This document shows positions 17,117 to 25,782 of a stretch of DNA of 64,000 nucleotides, piece by piece. Where the stretch lies: the NCBI GenBank assembly GCA_964402325.1, contig CAYOBI010000001.1, positions 90,567 through 154,566 of the forward strand, in the 5' to 3' direction. The notes below the pieces were generated by a model. It was not told where the DNA came from, did not search any database, and saw only the letters and a list, made by a program, of their open reading frames with translations. Within the stretch, counting starts at the first letter, position 1; every line of letters starts with the position of its first letter. A program made the translations under genes and the position numbers. The stretch comes from Raineyella sp964402325 (GTDB taxonomy: Bacteria > Actinomycetota > Actinomycetes > Propionibacteriales > Propionibacteriaceae).

Positions 17117-17716
17117 TCAGGCCCGGGGGGTGAGCACGTAGATCGCGTTCGCGGCCATCAGGTTCGCCCAGCGGTCCGGGTAGTGCCGCTGGCTGCCGTC
17201 GGGCGTGGACAGGTGCCGCTCCCACACGTCCAGCCCGACCACCTCGAACAGGTCCTCCAGGTCGCTGAGGGTGGACAGGTGGATGTTGGGCGTGTCGTAC
17301 CAGGCGTGCGGCAGCTCCTTCGACATCGGCATCCGGCCGCGCATCAGCACCCACCGGTGCCGCCAGTAGCCGAAGTTCGGCACCGAGACGATGCACCGCG
17401 AGCCGATCCGGGCCATCTGGGTGAGTACCTCGCGCGGCTTGTAGGTGGCCTGCAATACGCGGGACAGGATCACCACGTCGTACGACTTGTCACCGAACTC
17501 GTCGAGCTGGCGGTCGATGTCGAGCTCGATCAACGGGACGCCCTTGGCGATCGCGTCGACGACGGAGTCGGCGTCGATCTCCACTCCGGTCCCGGTGCAG
17601 CCGCGCCGGTCCATCAGGTAGCGCATCAGGCTGCCGTGGCCGCAGCCGAGGTCGAGCACCCGTGAGCCGTCGGGCACGTAGCGGGTGACGACCGTCTGGT
17701 CGGGTCGCAGGGTCAT
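17117..17716 (-). CDS. metW: Methionine biosynthesis protein MetW
   Basis: A 199-residue SAM-dependent methyltransferase-fold protein that accompanies MetX in many bacteria and is needed for full homoserine acyltransferase activity. VLDLGCGHGSLMRYL is the SAM-binding loop; further family blocks are GVEID, VPNFGYWRHRW and TPNIHLSTLSDLEDL. Its ATG overlaps the metX TGA (ATGA at 17716-17713), giving a coupled metX-metW pair. The reading frame runs open far upstream through metX, but that part is antisense noise. Confidence 0.93.
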   Translation of the reverse strand: MTLRPDQTVVTRYVPDGSRVLDLGCGHGSLMRYLMDRRGCTGTGVEIDADSVVDAIAKGVPLIELDIDRQLDEFGDKSYDVVILSRVLQATYKPREVLTQMARIGSRCIVSVPNFGYWRHRWVLMRGRMPMSKELPHAWYDTPNIHLSTLSDLEDLFEVVGLDVWERHLSTPDGSQRHYPDRWANLMAANAIYVLTPRA

Positions 17717-18903
17717 CGTTCGCTCTCCTCGGCCGCCCGGTCGAGGACGGCCCGTTCGTACGCGACGCGCCGCAGGAACGCGGTGACGGTGCGGTGGTAG
17801 TCGTCGATGGTCAGCAGGAACGAGTCGTGGCCCCACGGGGAGCGGATCTCCCGGAAGCTGACCGGCACCCGCTGGCGCTCCAGCTCCCGGACGATGGCGC
17901 GCGAGTGGCTGGTGTCGAAGCGCCAGTCGGTGTCGAACGACAGCACCAGGCACGGCGAGCCCACCGCCGCCAGCGCCGCTCCCGCATCCTCGTCGGCGAA
18001 CGGGTCGAAGTAGTCCATCACCCGGGTCAGGTAGAGATAGGACAGCGCGTCGAACCGGGAGAGGAACACCCGGCCCTGGTGGTCGAGGTAGCTCTCCACG
18101 GCGAAGTCCACGCCGAACCCGCGCTGGGCGTCCTCGCCGAACTGGTAGCGCCGGCCGAACTTCTGGTCCATGCCGGCCTCGGACTGGTAGGTGATGTGGG
18201 CCATCATCCGGGCGATCGACAGGCCGGTGTCGGGGCTGGTGCCCGACTCGAGGTAGCGGCCGGCGGCGAAGCCCGGGTCGCGCATGATCGACTCCCGGGC
18301 GACCGCGGAGAAGGCGATGTTCTGGGCGTTGAGGCGGCTGGAGGCGGCGACGATCACCGCGCTGCCGACCTGCTCGGGGTACGACAGGGCCCACTGCAGG
18401 GCCTGCATGCCGCCCATCGAGCCGCCGACGACCGAGAGCAGGTGCGTCACCCCGAGGTGCTCCAGCAGGGCCCGATGCACGGTGACGAAGTCGGCGATCT
18501 GCAGCAGCGGGAAGTCCAGGCCGTACGGGCGGCCGGTCGACGGGTTGGTGGAGGCCGGCCCGGTGGTGCCCTGGCAGCCGCCCAGCAGGTTGTCGGCGAT
18601 GACGAAATAGCGATCGGTGTCGATCGGCTTGCCCGGGCCGATCATCGTGTCCCACCAGCCGGGGCGGTGGTCGTCCTCCCGGTGCCGGCCGGCCGCGTGC
18701 GCGTCGCCGGTCAGGGCATGACAGATGAAGATGGCGTTGTCGCGGGAGGCATTGAGGGTGCCGTACGTCTCGTACGCGACGTCGACCTCGGGCACCACGG
18801 CGCCGCTGGCCAGCACCAGAGGGTGGGTCCCCCCGAACAACCGGGCGGTGCTCTGCTCGACGATCCCCACCGAATCCTCGGCGGACGCGGGGAAGGAAGT
18901 CAT
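17713..18903 (-). CDS. metX: Homoserine O-acyltransferase MetX
   Basis: A 396-residue alpha/beta hydrolase-fold enzyme that acylates homoserine, the first committed step of methionine synthesis. Visible: DNAIFICHALTGDAHAAG, WWDTMIGPGKPIDTDRYFVI, and the nucleophile elbow VVGGSMGGMQAL with Ser at about residue 162. SFDTDWRFDTSHS and SPWGHDSFLL supply the Asp and His of the triad. Whether acetyl- or succinyl-CoA is used cannot be read with confidence. Upstream is a gapped 300-base region where a regulatory element could be hidden; no SAM riboswitch is visible in what remains. Confidence 0.94.
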   Translation of the reverse strand: MTSFPASAEDSVGIVEQSTARLFGGTHPLVLASGAVVPEVDVAYETYGTLNASRDNAIFICHALTGDAHAAGRHREDDHRPGWWDTMIGPGKPIDTDRYFVIADNLLGGCQGTTGPASTNPSTGRPYGLDFPLLQIADFVTVHRALLEHLGVTHLLSVVGGSMGGMQALQWALSYPEQVGSAVIVAASSRLNAQNIAFSAVARESIMRDPGFAAGRYLESGTSPDTGLSIARMMAHITYQSEAGMDQKFGRRYQFGEDAQRGFGVDFAVESYLDHQGRVFLSRFDALSYLYLTRVMDYFDPFADEDAGAALAAVGSPCLVLSFDTDWRFDTSHSRAIVRELERQRVPVSFREIRSPWGHDSFLLTIDDYHRTVTAFLRRVAYERAVLDRAAEESER

Positions 18904-19205
18904 GGTGGGTATTCTGTCACCTCCGTGCCGCGCGGCGGCCCGCGTCCGTCTCCCGTCGCCCCTCCTGCCGGACCTCCGCCCGCCTCGTGNNNNNNNNNNN
19001 NNNNNNNNNNNNNNNNNNNNNNNNNNNNNNNNNNNNNNNNNNNNNNNNNNNNNNNNNNNNNNNNNNNNNNNNNNNNNNNNNNNNNNNNNGACCTCCGCCC
19101 GCCTCGTGTCGGCCGGGAAGAAGCACCGGCCGAGCCATGCCCCCTCGATTAGGATGAATGATCCCCGGTGGCACTGCGGCGACCGGGTCGAGGGAGGAGA
19201 CGGCC
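18904..19205. other. Intergenic region between metX and a hypothetical gene, containing an assembly gap
   Basis: The gap (18990-19089) is flanked by the same 19-mer on both sides, GACCTCCGCCCGCCTCGTG at 18971-18989 and 19090-19108. This points to a tandem repeat or an unmerged contig overlap. The metX promoter must lie here, but I cannot place it. Confidence 0.6.
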
Positions 19206-19634
19206 ATGTTCGACCACCCGCTGCTGGCTTTCGGTGAGCGCTGCGCCCGGGCGGGCTTCGTGCCGATCGACCAGCGGGACGAGCTGTGGGACTCGATCGG
19301 CGCGGAGGAACGCGCCTGTTCCCCGGAAGAGGATCCGACCGAGGGCGTGCTGTCCATCGACGGGGTGGGGCCCGGCCGGTGGGACGGCTGGCACGGCCGG
19401 ATCGCGACGGTGACCGCCAGCCTCCCGGTAACCCCGGACCACCTCGACGGCGAGCAACAGGAACTCGTCCGTGAGATGTCGACGATCTTCGGCGATCCGC
19501 ACGTCGTCACCGGGCAGCGCGACCGCGTCTACCGGTGGCCCCTGGAGCACTGGACCGTCGAGGTCAGCGTCGACGGGGTGGAGCGCAACAGGGTCGAGCT
19601 CACCCTCACCGACATGGAACTCCTGCCTCGCTGA
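19206..19634 (+). CDS. Hypothetical protein
   Basis: A 142-residue soluble acidic protein that I do not recognise. GGGAGGAG 6 bases upstream sets the ATG at 19206 (MFDHPLLAFGERCARAGFVP); a longer in-frame start at 19158 lacks such a site. The C-terminal half alternates charged and hydrophobic residues in beta-like strands (HWTVEVSVDGVERNRVELTL). It has no membrane segment or signal peptide. A hairpin terminator overlaps the stop codon. Neighbours give no functional clue. Confidence 0.7.
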   Translation: MFDHPLLAFGERCARAGFVPIDQRDELWDSIGAEERACSPEEDPTEGVLSIDGVGPGRWDGWHGRIATVTASLPVTPDHLDGEQQELVREMSTIFGDPHVVTGQRDRVYRWPLEHWTVEVSVDGVERNRVELTLTDMELLPR

Positions 19635-19656
19635 CCCGCCTGCAGGGGCGGGTCAG
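19631..19656. terminator. Terminator between convergent genes
   Basis: A 10-bp stem CTGACCCGCC / GGCGGGTCAG with the loop TGCAGG. It includes the stop codon of the upstream hypothetical gene and faces the M23 peptidase stop at 19685. Confidence 0.6.
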
Positions 19657-19684
19657 CACCCGATCAGGCCTGGCCACGCACCTG

Positions 19685-20971
19685 TCAGGGCGTCACGCCG
19701 CGCGAGGCGAGCCACACCAGCGGGTCCCGGGCCGAGTACGGGGTCGTCAGGTCCGCGCTCCTCGGGTAGTACTCGAAGTGCAGGTGCGGGCCGAACGAGC
19801 GCCCGGTGATCCCGACGAAGCCGATCACGTCACCGGCCTTCACCGCCTGCCCGGGCTTCACCGAGGTGGCGAGCATGTGGGCGTAGAGCGTGTACCCGTC
19901 GGAGTGGGCGATGATCACGTGGGTCCCGGCCCAGTCCCCCGCCACCGGCGCCACCACGACGCCGTCCGCCGCCGCCCGGATCGGGGTGCCGATCGGCGCA
20001 CTGAGGTCGAGGCCGGTGTGGTAGGTGGCCCAGGTGCCGACGGCGCCGAACCGCGCACCCACCACGTAGCTGCCCCTGGCCAGAGGCACCACGGTCCGGC
20101 CGTTGGCGCCGGACGCCCTGGCGAGCCTGACCAGTCGGGCCAGCACCGACGGCGGCCAGGTGCCGTCTGCCTGGGGCCGGACCAGCGTGCCGTCGGGCAG
20201 CCGGATCCCGGCGCTGTCGGTGGACAGCTGTCCGGCCGCGAGGGCGTCCTGCTGTGCCTTCAGCAGGGCCGCTGCGGCCTCGGCCTGCTGCTTCTCGTCC
20301 GTCAGCCGGCCCTGCTCGGCGAGGATCCCCTTGGCGGCCTTCGCCTGGTCGATGACCCGGCGGGCCTGCTCCTGGGCGGTGTTCGCCTGGTCTGCCTGGT
20401 CTGCCCGGACCTGCTGGTCGCTGGCCCGCTCCTGGGCGGACAGCTCGACCAGGGCCTGGTCGAAGGTCGGCGCCGCCGGCCCGTTCGTCACTTCGGCGGC
20501 GACGGCGGCGCCGGAGTCGAGGAACGCCCCGTCTCCCGGTTCGGTGCCCCTGGCCCCGGCCGAGGCGCCGGACGGAGTGCTTGCGCCGCCCGTCGAAGAA
20601 GTGATCGCCGACGTCGTGGCAGGGGACGTGGGAGCCGACGACGAGGTGCCCCCGGAGCCGGTCGAGGCGGCCTTGGCCGACGGGGTGCCGGCCGGTGTCG
20701 TCGGGGCTGCGGTCGCGCCCGCCGCGGCGGGCGCGGCACGACCGGCCGGGTCGAGGGTGCTCGGACTCGCCGCCACAGCCACCAGATGCTGGCTCCTCGC
20801 CGGCGCGGAGGCGAGGACGTCGGGAACGGCACCGGCCGCGTCGTTGGCCAGGCGGGTGAGTCCCAGCCCCGCTGCGATGAGCAGCCCGATCACCGCGATG
20901 GCCACCGCCATCAGGGCGTTGCGACGCACCTCTTCGGCCGACAGCCGTGTCGTCCGATGCCCCTCAGCCAT
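19685..20971 (-). CDS. M23 family metallopeptidase, membrane-anchored
   Basis: A 428-residue cell-wall peptidase. A short basic tail precedes one N-terminal membrane helix (ALMAVAIAVIGLLIAAGLG, about residues 20-40), likely an uncleaved anchor. A long Ala/Ser/Thr/Pro-rich linker follows, then a coiled-coil-like segment rich in Gln and Ala. The C-terminal LytM/M23 domain has the zinc ligands in YHTGLDLSAP and GPHLHFEYYP. The coiled-coil plus LytM plan resembles EnvC/NlpD-type amidase activators, but both metal-site motifs are intact, so activity is plausible. The ATG at 20971 follows GGGGGAA. Confidence 0.88.
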   Translation of the reverse strand: MAEGHRTTRLSAEEVRRNALMAVAIAVIGLLIAAGLGLTRLANDAAGAVPDVLASAPARSQHLVAVAASPSTLDPAGRAAPAAAGATAAPTTPAGTPSAKAASTGSGGTSSSAPTSPATTSAITSSTGGASTPSGASAGARGTEPGDGAFLDSGAAVAAEVTNGPAAPTFDQALVELSAQERASDQQVRADQADQANTAQEQARRVIDQAKAAKGILAEQGRLTDEKQQAEAAAALLKAQQDALAAGQLSTDSAGIRLPDGTLVRPQADGTWPPSVLARLVRLARASGANGRTVVPLARGSYVVGARFGAVGTWATYHTGLDLSAPIGTPIRAAADGVVVAPVAGDWAGTHVIIAHSDGYTLYAHMLATSVKPGQAVKAGDVIGFVGITGRSFGPHLHFEYYPRSADLTTPYSARDPLVWLASRGVTP

Positions 20972-21206
20972 GCGGTTCCCCCTGAGACAGCGCGGCCCCC
21001 CAGCCGCATACGGCATCAGCCTAGGACCTGAGGGGGCTCGCGGGTAGGTGTTGCGACGAACCGTTGACCGGCAGGGCGTTTCCGGCCCCGGGCACGGCAT
21101 CGACCGACCCGATGGTCGCCCGCACCTCCCTCTGGAGGGCCCGGGGTGCCGCGGGTCGGCCGATGTCAGCTGTGCGTGCGAACGCCGAGGGGGCGCAGTA
21201 TGACCC

Positions 21207-21893
21207 TCAGGCGGCGTCTGTCGTGGGTCGGGCGACCGGGCGGGTCTCGGCCGCGATGGCGCGGGCCACTTCGGCCGGCTCCTCGCGGGCCAGGGTGGTG
21301 CGCAGTCGGTCGTACGACACCTCCCAGTCACGGACCGTACGGCCGTAGCTGTGCAGGAAGGCGGGGTCGGTGTGGGCGAGTCGCCACATGGTCCGGGCGT
21401 CGTCCCGGTCCGGGTCGGACGGGTCGGCTTCGATCCGGTCCAGCACGGCGGCGATCCGGGTCACCTCGCGGCAGGACTCCCCGGTGACGGTCACGGTGTG
21501 GCGTTGCACCAGCTGGCGGCCACGGTTGGGCAGCGAGGCGATCAGCACCGCCACCGCGACCAGCACCGCCAGCGCGATCGGCACCACCACGGCACCCGAC
21601 TGCACCAGGACGGCCAGCAGGCCGCCCAGCACGACGGCCGCGAGGATGCCGCGGACCGCCCAGCGGGAGACCACGTCGATCATCCCGGCGCGGTCGTCGC
21701 GGAACAGCGTCACGTGGATGACGTCCCGTTTCCAGGCCGGCAGGCCCGGCTCACAGATCGTGTACGAGCGTTCGAGGCGGTCGTCGGTCTCGGCCCACCG
21801 GGCCCAGCCGAAGCGGGTCCTCTCGACAGCAGTGTGCGGCCGCTCGGGCCGGTCCGGACGCGTCTCGGCGTCGGACCTGGGGGCGGTGTCCAT
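21207..21893 (-). CDS. Hypothetical membrane protein
   Basis: A 228-residue protein with two adjacent membrane helices at roughly residues 82-125 (ILAAVVLGGLLAVLVQSGAV, then VVPIALAVLVAVAVLIASLP) between cytosolic parts. The N-terminal part is acidic and Arg-rich. The C-terminal 90 residues are charged and helical, ending in a Pro/Thr/Ala tail. AAGGAGAAG 6 bases upstream sets the ATG. I do not recognise the family. It lies 97 bases after the quinone oxidoreductase start region on the same strand. Confidence 0.65.
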   Translation of the reverse strand: MDTAPRSDAETRPDRPERPHTAVERTRFGWARWAETDDRLERSYTICEPGLPAWKRDVIHVTLFRDDRAGMIDVVSRWAVRGILAAVVLGGLLAVLVQSGAVVVPIALAVLVAVAVLIASLPNRGRQLVQRHTVTVTGESCREVTRIAAVLDRIEADPSDPDRDDARTMWRLAHTDPAFLHSYGRTVRDWEVSYDRLRTTLAREEPAEVARAIAAETRPVARPTTDAA

Positions 21894-21990
21894 CCGCTTC
21901 TCCTTGCGTGTGTCATACCGGGGAAGTTGCACGACGTGCCCACTCTCACACCGAGGCGCGGGGACGTCCGCGCGACACGCCGTGGACGCC

Positions 21991-22965
21991 TCAGTCAACC
22001 GTGAGGACCACCTTCCCCATCCGGTGTCCGGTGGTGACCAGGGCGAAGGCTTCGGCGACGCGCTCCAGGGGCAGCCGATGCCCGACGAGCGGGGCCAGGG
22101 TGCCGTTCTCGAGTCCGGCACCGATCGCGGACAGCGCCTGGTGGGTCTGCTCGGGGGTGATGTTCCACAGCGCGACGCCGAGGACGGCCGCCTCGGTCCG
22201 CATCACCAGCCGGGGGGTGATCTCGACCGGCGTGCGGGCCCCCACGACCACCACCCGCCCGTCGCGGGCCAGCAGGCCCAGGTCGGCCTCCAGGTTGTTG
22301 CTGGCGGCCATCTCGACCACCACGTCGATCCCGTCGGGGGCGAGCTCGTGGAGTTCGGCGATGTGCTCCGGGGTGCTGTGGTCCACCGCCACGTGCGCTC
22401 CCTGCCGCGAGGCGAGGGCGAGACCCTCCGTGGTCCCGGCGGTCGCGATCACCCGGGCACCGTGGGCCCGGGCGAACTGGACGCAGGCCTGGCCGACGCC
22501 GCCGCTGGCCCCGTGGACCAGCACCGTCTCGCCCGGGCGCAGGTCGGCGCGCTGGAACAGGGCCCGGTAGGCGGTCGTGTAGGGGACGCCCAGTGCCGCC
22601 CCCTCGGCGTAGTCGACGGTGGCCGGCAGCGGCCGGACCACCCGGGCGTCGGCCACGTGGTACTGGGCGAAGGCGCCGTCGGCCGCCGCCGGGATGCCGG
22701 CCACGAAGACCCGGTCGCCGACCGCGAGCCCGGACACCCCCTCACCGAGGGCGTCCACGTCCCCCGCGGAGTCGAACCCCGGCACCCAGGGCAGCGGATG
22801 GTGGAAGAACTCGTAGCCGCCCCGCACCATGTAGGTGTCGGCCGGGTTGAGACCGGCCGCCCGCACGCGGACGCGCACCTGGCCCGGCCCGGGCCGGGGC
22901 ACCTCGGTGTCGACCCAGCGCAGGACGGCGGCGTCGCCGTGCTCGGTGATCTGGACAGCCTTCAT
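21991..22965 (-). CDS. Zinc-independent quinone oxidoreductase / MDR family NADPH reductase
   Basis: A 324-residue medium-chain reductase. The GroES-like N-terminal domain (MKAVQITEHGDAAVLRWVD ... AAGLNPADTYMVRGG) is followed by a Rossmann fold with VHGASGGVGQACVQFARAHG. The structural and catalytic zinc Cys residues of alcohol dehydrogenases are absent, which fits the QOR/zeta-crystallin subgroup using NADPH and quinones or enones. Two in-frame ATGs lie 6 bases apart. AAGGGG touches the first, so the second (22965) has the correct spacing. Substrate unknown. Confidence 0.88.
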   Translation of the reverse strand: MKAVQITEHGDAAVLRWVDTEVPRPGPGQVRVRVRAAGLNPADTYMVRGGYEFFHHPLPWVPGFDSAGDVDALGEGVSGLAVGDRVFVAGIPAAADGAFAQYHVADARVVRPLPATVDYAEGAALGVPYTTAYRALFQRADLRPGETVLVHGASGGVGQACVQFARAHGARVIATAGTTEGLALASRQGAHVAVDHSTPEHIAELHELAPDGIDVVVEMAASNNLEADLGLLARDGRVVVVGARTPVEITPRLVMRTEAAVLGVALWNITPEQTHQALSAIGAGLENGTLAPLVGHRLPLERVAEAFALVTTGHRMGKVVLTVD

Positions 22966-23076
22966 GGACATCCCCTTCGTGGACGGGGCCGCGCCTCGGA
23001 CCCCCGGTCGGTCCGAGCCTAGTCGGCGGGCGGTCGCCGGTGAGGGGGCCGCCGCGACCTGTGATCCACTGGGGTC

Positions 23077-23852
23077 ATGACCTCCTCCCACCGCATCGCC
23101 CGGCTGCTGGGGCGGTCCGGGTCGTGGCTGGTCCTGCTCGCCCTCACCGTCGTCCTGCTGGTCGGCGCCCGCGCGGTGGGGATCCCGTCGCCCGAGATCC
23201 TCGCGGCGATGGTGGCGGGCACCGCGGTCGCCCTGGTCGGCCGAGGCCCGCGCAGGGTACCGGGGCCGTTGGCGGTCGGATCACAGGCGGTCATCGGCAC
23301 CGCCCTGGGCGCGATGGTCACCGGTCAGGAGTTGCGGGCGCTCGCCGAGGACTGGGCCGGCGTCCTGGCGGTCACCGTGCTGACCCTGGTGATCAGTTTC
23401 GGCTCGGGCTTCCTGCTGGCCCTGCACCCCGCGGTGGACCGGGTCACCGGCGTCCTGTCGATGGCCGCCGGCGGCGCCAGCGGACTGGTCGCGGTGGCCG
23501 CGGACCTGGGGGGCGACATCCGGATGGTCGGCACCCTGCAGTACACCCGGGTGCTGCTGATCACCGCCTCCACCCCGCCGGTCGCCGCGTACGTCTTCGG
23601 GGCACCGGCGGCGGGCGTGCCGGCCGGCACCGCGGTGGGCACCGAGGGCACCCTGGTCGGGATCGGCTGCGCGGTCGTCGGGCTGGTGCTGGGCCGGCTG
23701 GCCCGGGTTCCGGCCGGTGACCTGCTCGGGCCGATGATCGTCGCCGCCGCGGTCGGCATCTGGGGCGGGATCCCGGTGCCGACCCTGCCGGGGATCGTGG
23801 TGGCGGTGGCGTACGTGGTGATCGGCTGGACGGCCACCCTGGGCTTCACCCG
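23077..23852 (+). CDS. AbrB family membrane protein (partial, cut by gap)
   Basis: 258 residues are visible before the gap; the 3' end is missing. Repeated hydrophobic segments give about seven to eight membrane helices. VGSQAVIGTALGAMVTGQEL and the MAAGGASGLVAVAADLGGD motif are typical of the AbrB/YdjX-like 'ammonia monooxygenase-like' permease family (PF05145), which has no settled function. The family is usually around 340-360 residues, so roughly a quarter is lost in the gap. The gene lies 111 bases from the divergent quinone oxidoreductase start. Confidence 0.8.
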
Positions 23853-23952
23853 NNNNNNNNNNNNNNNNNNNNNNNNNNNNNNNNNNNNNNNNNNNNNNNN
23901 NNNNNNNNNNNNNNNNNNNNNNNNNNNNNNNNNNNNNNNNNNNNNNNNNNNN
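23853..23952. other. Assembly gap between the AbrB-like gene and the acyl-CoA ligase
   Basis: 100 Ns; the real length is unknown. It hides the end of the permease gene and probably the ligase promoter. Confidence 0.95.
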
Positions 23953-23974
23953 CACCCGAGATCAGAGGTGCCCC

Positions 23975-25687
23975 TTGAGCCGAGCAACCGAGCAGATCCG
24001 TGCCGCCCGAGACCTGTTGTTGTCCTACCGCGGTCGCGTCGACGAAGCCAGTGCCGCGTTCACCTGGCCCGAGATCTCGGGACCGTTCAACTGGGCGATC
24101 GACTGGTTCGACGCGGTGGGTCGCGGCAACGACCGGATCGCCCTGTGGATCTGCCAGGTCGACGGTACCGAGGCACGGTGGACGTACGACGACATCGTGC
24201 GCCGGTCGGACTCGGTGGCCGGCTGGCTGCGCGAGCGCGGCATCGGCAAGGGCGACACCGTGATGCTGATGCTGGGCAACCAGATCGAGCTGTGGGAGGC
24301 GATGCTCGCGGTGATGAAGATCGGCGCGGTGATCCTGCCTACCGCCGAGGCCGTCACCAGCGAGGACCTCGCCGACCGGATCGCCCGGGCGGAGGTCCGC
24401 GCCGTCATCGCCAACGCGCCGGACACCCCGAAGTTCGACGGCGTGCCCGGCGACTACGTCCGGATCACCACCGCCGCCGCGCACGACGGCTGGGTCTCGT
24501 TCACCGACGCGTACGCCCACGCGTCCGAGCCGCAGCCGGTCGTCACCGACGCCGACGACCCGGTGCTGGAGTACTTCACCTCCGGCACCACCAAGGCGCC
24601 GAAGCTGGTCGGGCACACCCAGCTGTCCTACCCGGTGGGGCACCTGTCGACCACGTACTTCATCGGCGTACGCCCCGGTGACGTGCACCTCAACATCAGT
24701 TCGCCCGGCTGGGGCAAGCACGCCTGGAGCAGCTTCTTCGCGCCGTGGATCGCGGAGGCGACGATCTTCGTCTTCAACTACCAGCGCTTCGACGCCCACA
24801 AGCTGTTGGAGCACATGCGCCGGGTGGACGTCGCCACGTTCTGCGCCCCGCCGACCGTGTGGCGGATGATGATCCAGGCCGACCTGGGCGAGAAGCCCGC
24901 CTCGCTGCGCGAGGTCGTCGGCGCGGGCGAGCCGCTCAACCCCGAGGTGATCAAGACCGTGCAGGACCGGTGGGGCCTGACGATCCGCGACGGGTACGGG
25001 CAGACCGAGACCACCGCGCAGATCGGCAACGTGCCCGGCGAGCCGGTGAAGCCCGGCTCGATGGGCAAGCCGCTGCCCGGCGTGCCGATCGAGATCGTCG
25101 ATCCGGAGACCGGCGAGCCCTCCGACATCGGGGAGATCTGCCTGCGACTCGACCCGAAGCCGCTCAACCTGATGTACGGCTACGTCGCGATGCCGGAACT
25201 CACCGCGCAGGTGGAGCACGGCGGCTATTACCACACCGGTGACCTGGTGTCGCGGGACAAGGAGGGCTACATCACCTACGTCGGTCGCACCGACGATGTG
25301 TTCAAGGCTTCCGACTACAAGGTGTCGCCGTTCGAGCTGGAGAGCGTGCTGATGGAGCACCCGGCCGTCGCGGAGGCGGCGGTCGTGCCGGCACCGGACC
25401 CGACCCGGCTCGCGGTGCCCAAGGCGTACGTCACGCTGGCTCCGGGCTTCGACCGGACCCGGGAGACCGCGCTGTCCATCCTGTCGTACGCCAAGGACCA
25501 CCTGGCACCCTACCTGCGGGTGCGGCGCCTGGAGTTCGACGAGCTGCCGAAGACCATCTCGGGCAAGATCCGCCGCGTCGCGCTGCGCGGTCGTGAGCTC
25601 GCCGCCCATCGCGGCACCGGACACCCGGAGGCCGACCGCACCGAGTATCGCTACGAGGACTTCCCGGAGCTGCGCACCCGGCACTGA
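23975..25687 (+). CDS. AMP-forming acyl-CoA synthetase, medium-chain/acetyl-CoA-synthetase-like
   Basis: A 570-residue adenylate-forming ligase activating a carboxylic acid to its CoA thioester. The P-loop is YFTSGTTKAPKLVGH. Further motifs are GYGQTETTAQIG, YHTGDLVSRDKEGY, GRTDDVFKASDYKV and the C-terminal catalytic Lys in KTISGKIRR. The overall pattern (SSPGWGKHAWSSFFAPW) fits the medium-chain acyl-CoA synthetase group. The start is a TTG with AGAGGTG 5 bases upstream; no better start exists after the gap. A very strong hairpin terminator follows the stop. Confidence 0.88.
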   Translation: MSRATEQIRAARDLLLSYRGRVDEASAAFTWPEISGPFNWAIDWFDAVGRGNDRIALWICQVDGTEARWTYDDIVRRSDSVAGWLRERGIGKGDTVMLMLGNQIELWEAMLAVMKIGAVILPTAEAVTSEDLADRIARAEVRAVIANAPDTPKFDGVPGDYVRITTAAAHDGWVSFTDAYAHASEPQPVVTDADDPVLEYFTSGTTKAPKLVGHTQLSYPVGHLSTTYFIGVRPGDVHLNISSPGWGKHAWSSFFAPWIAEATIFVFNYQRFDAHKLLEHMRRVDVATFCAPPTVWRMMIQADLGEKPASLREVVGAGEPLNPEVIKTVQDRWGLTIRDGYGQTETTAQIGNVPGEPVKPGSMGKPLPGVPIEIVDPETGEPSDIGEICLRLDPKPLNLMYGYVAMPELTAQVEHGGYYHTGDLVSRDKEGYITYVGRTDDVFKASDYKVSPFELESVLMEHPAVAEAAVVPAPDPTRLAVPKAYVTLAPGFDRTRETALSILSYAKDHLAPYLRVRRLEFDELPKTISGKIRRVALRGRELAAHRGTGHPEADRTEYRYEDFPELRTRH

Positions 25688-25710
25688 GCGGCGGAACACC
25701 GCAGCACAGC

Positions 25711-25752
25711 ACGACAGGAGGGGCGGACCGGATGGTCCGCCCCTCCTGTCGT
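25711..25752. terminator. Strong bidirectional terminator
   Basis: A perfect 19-bp inverted repeat (25711-25729 with 25734-25752; arms ACGACAGGAGGGGCGGACC) around a 4-base loop. It lies between the convergent acyl-CoA ligase and LPXTG glucosaminidase genes. Confidence 0.9.
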
Positions 25753-25782
25753 CGTCGGCCCCGAGGGCCGGCGACTCCGGAC

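Noticed and set aside
18904..19205. SAM riboswitch upstream of metX
   Set aside because: No conserved SAM-I or SAM-II core is visible in the sequenced part, and the gap prevents a full check.
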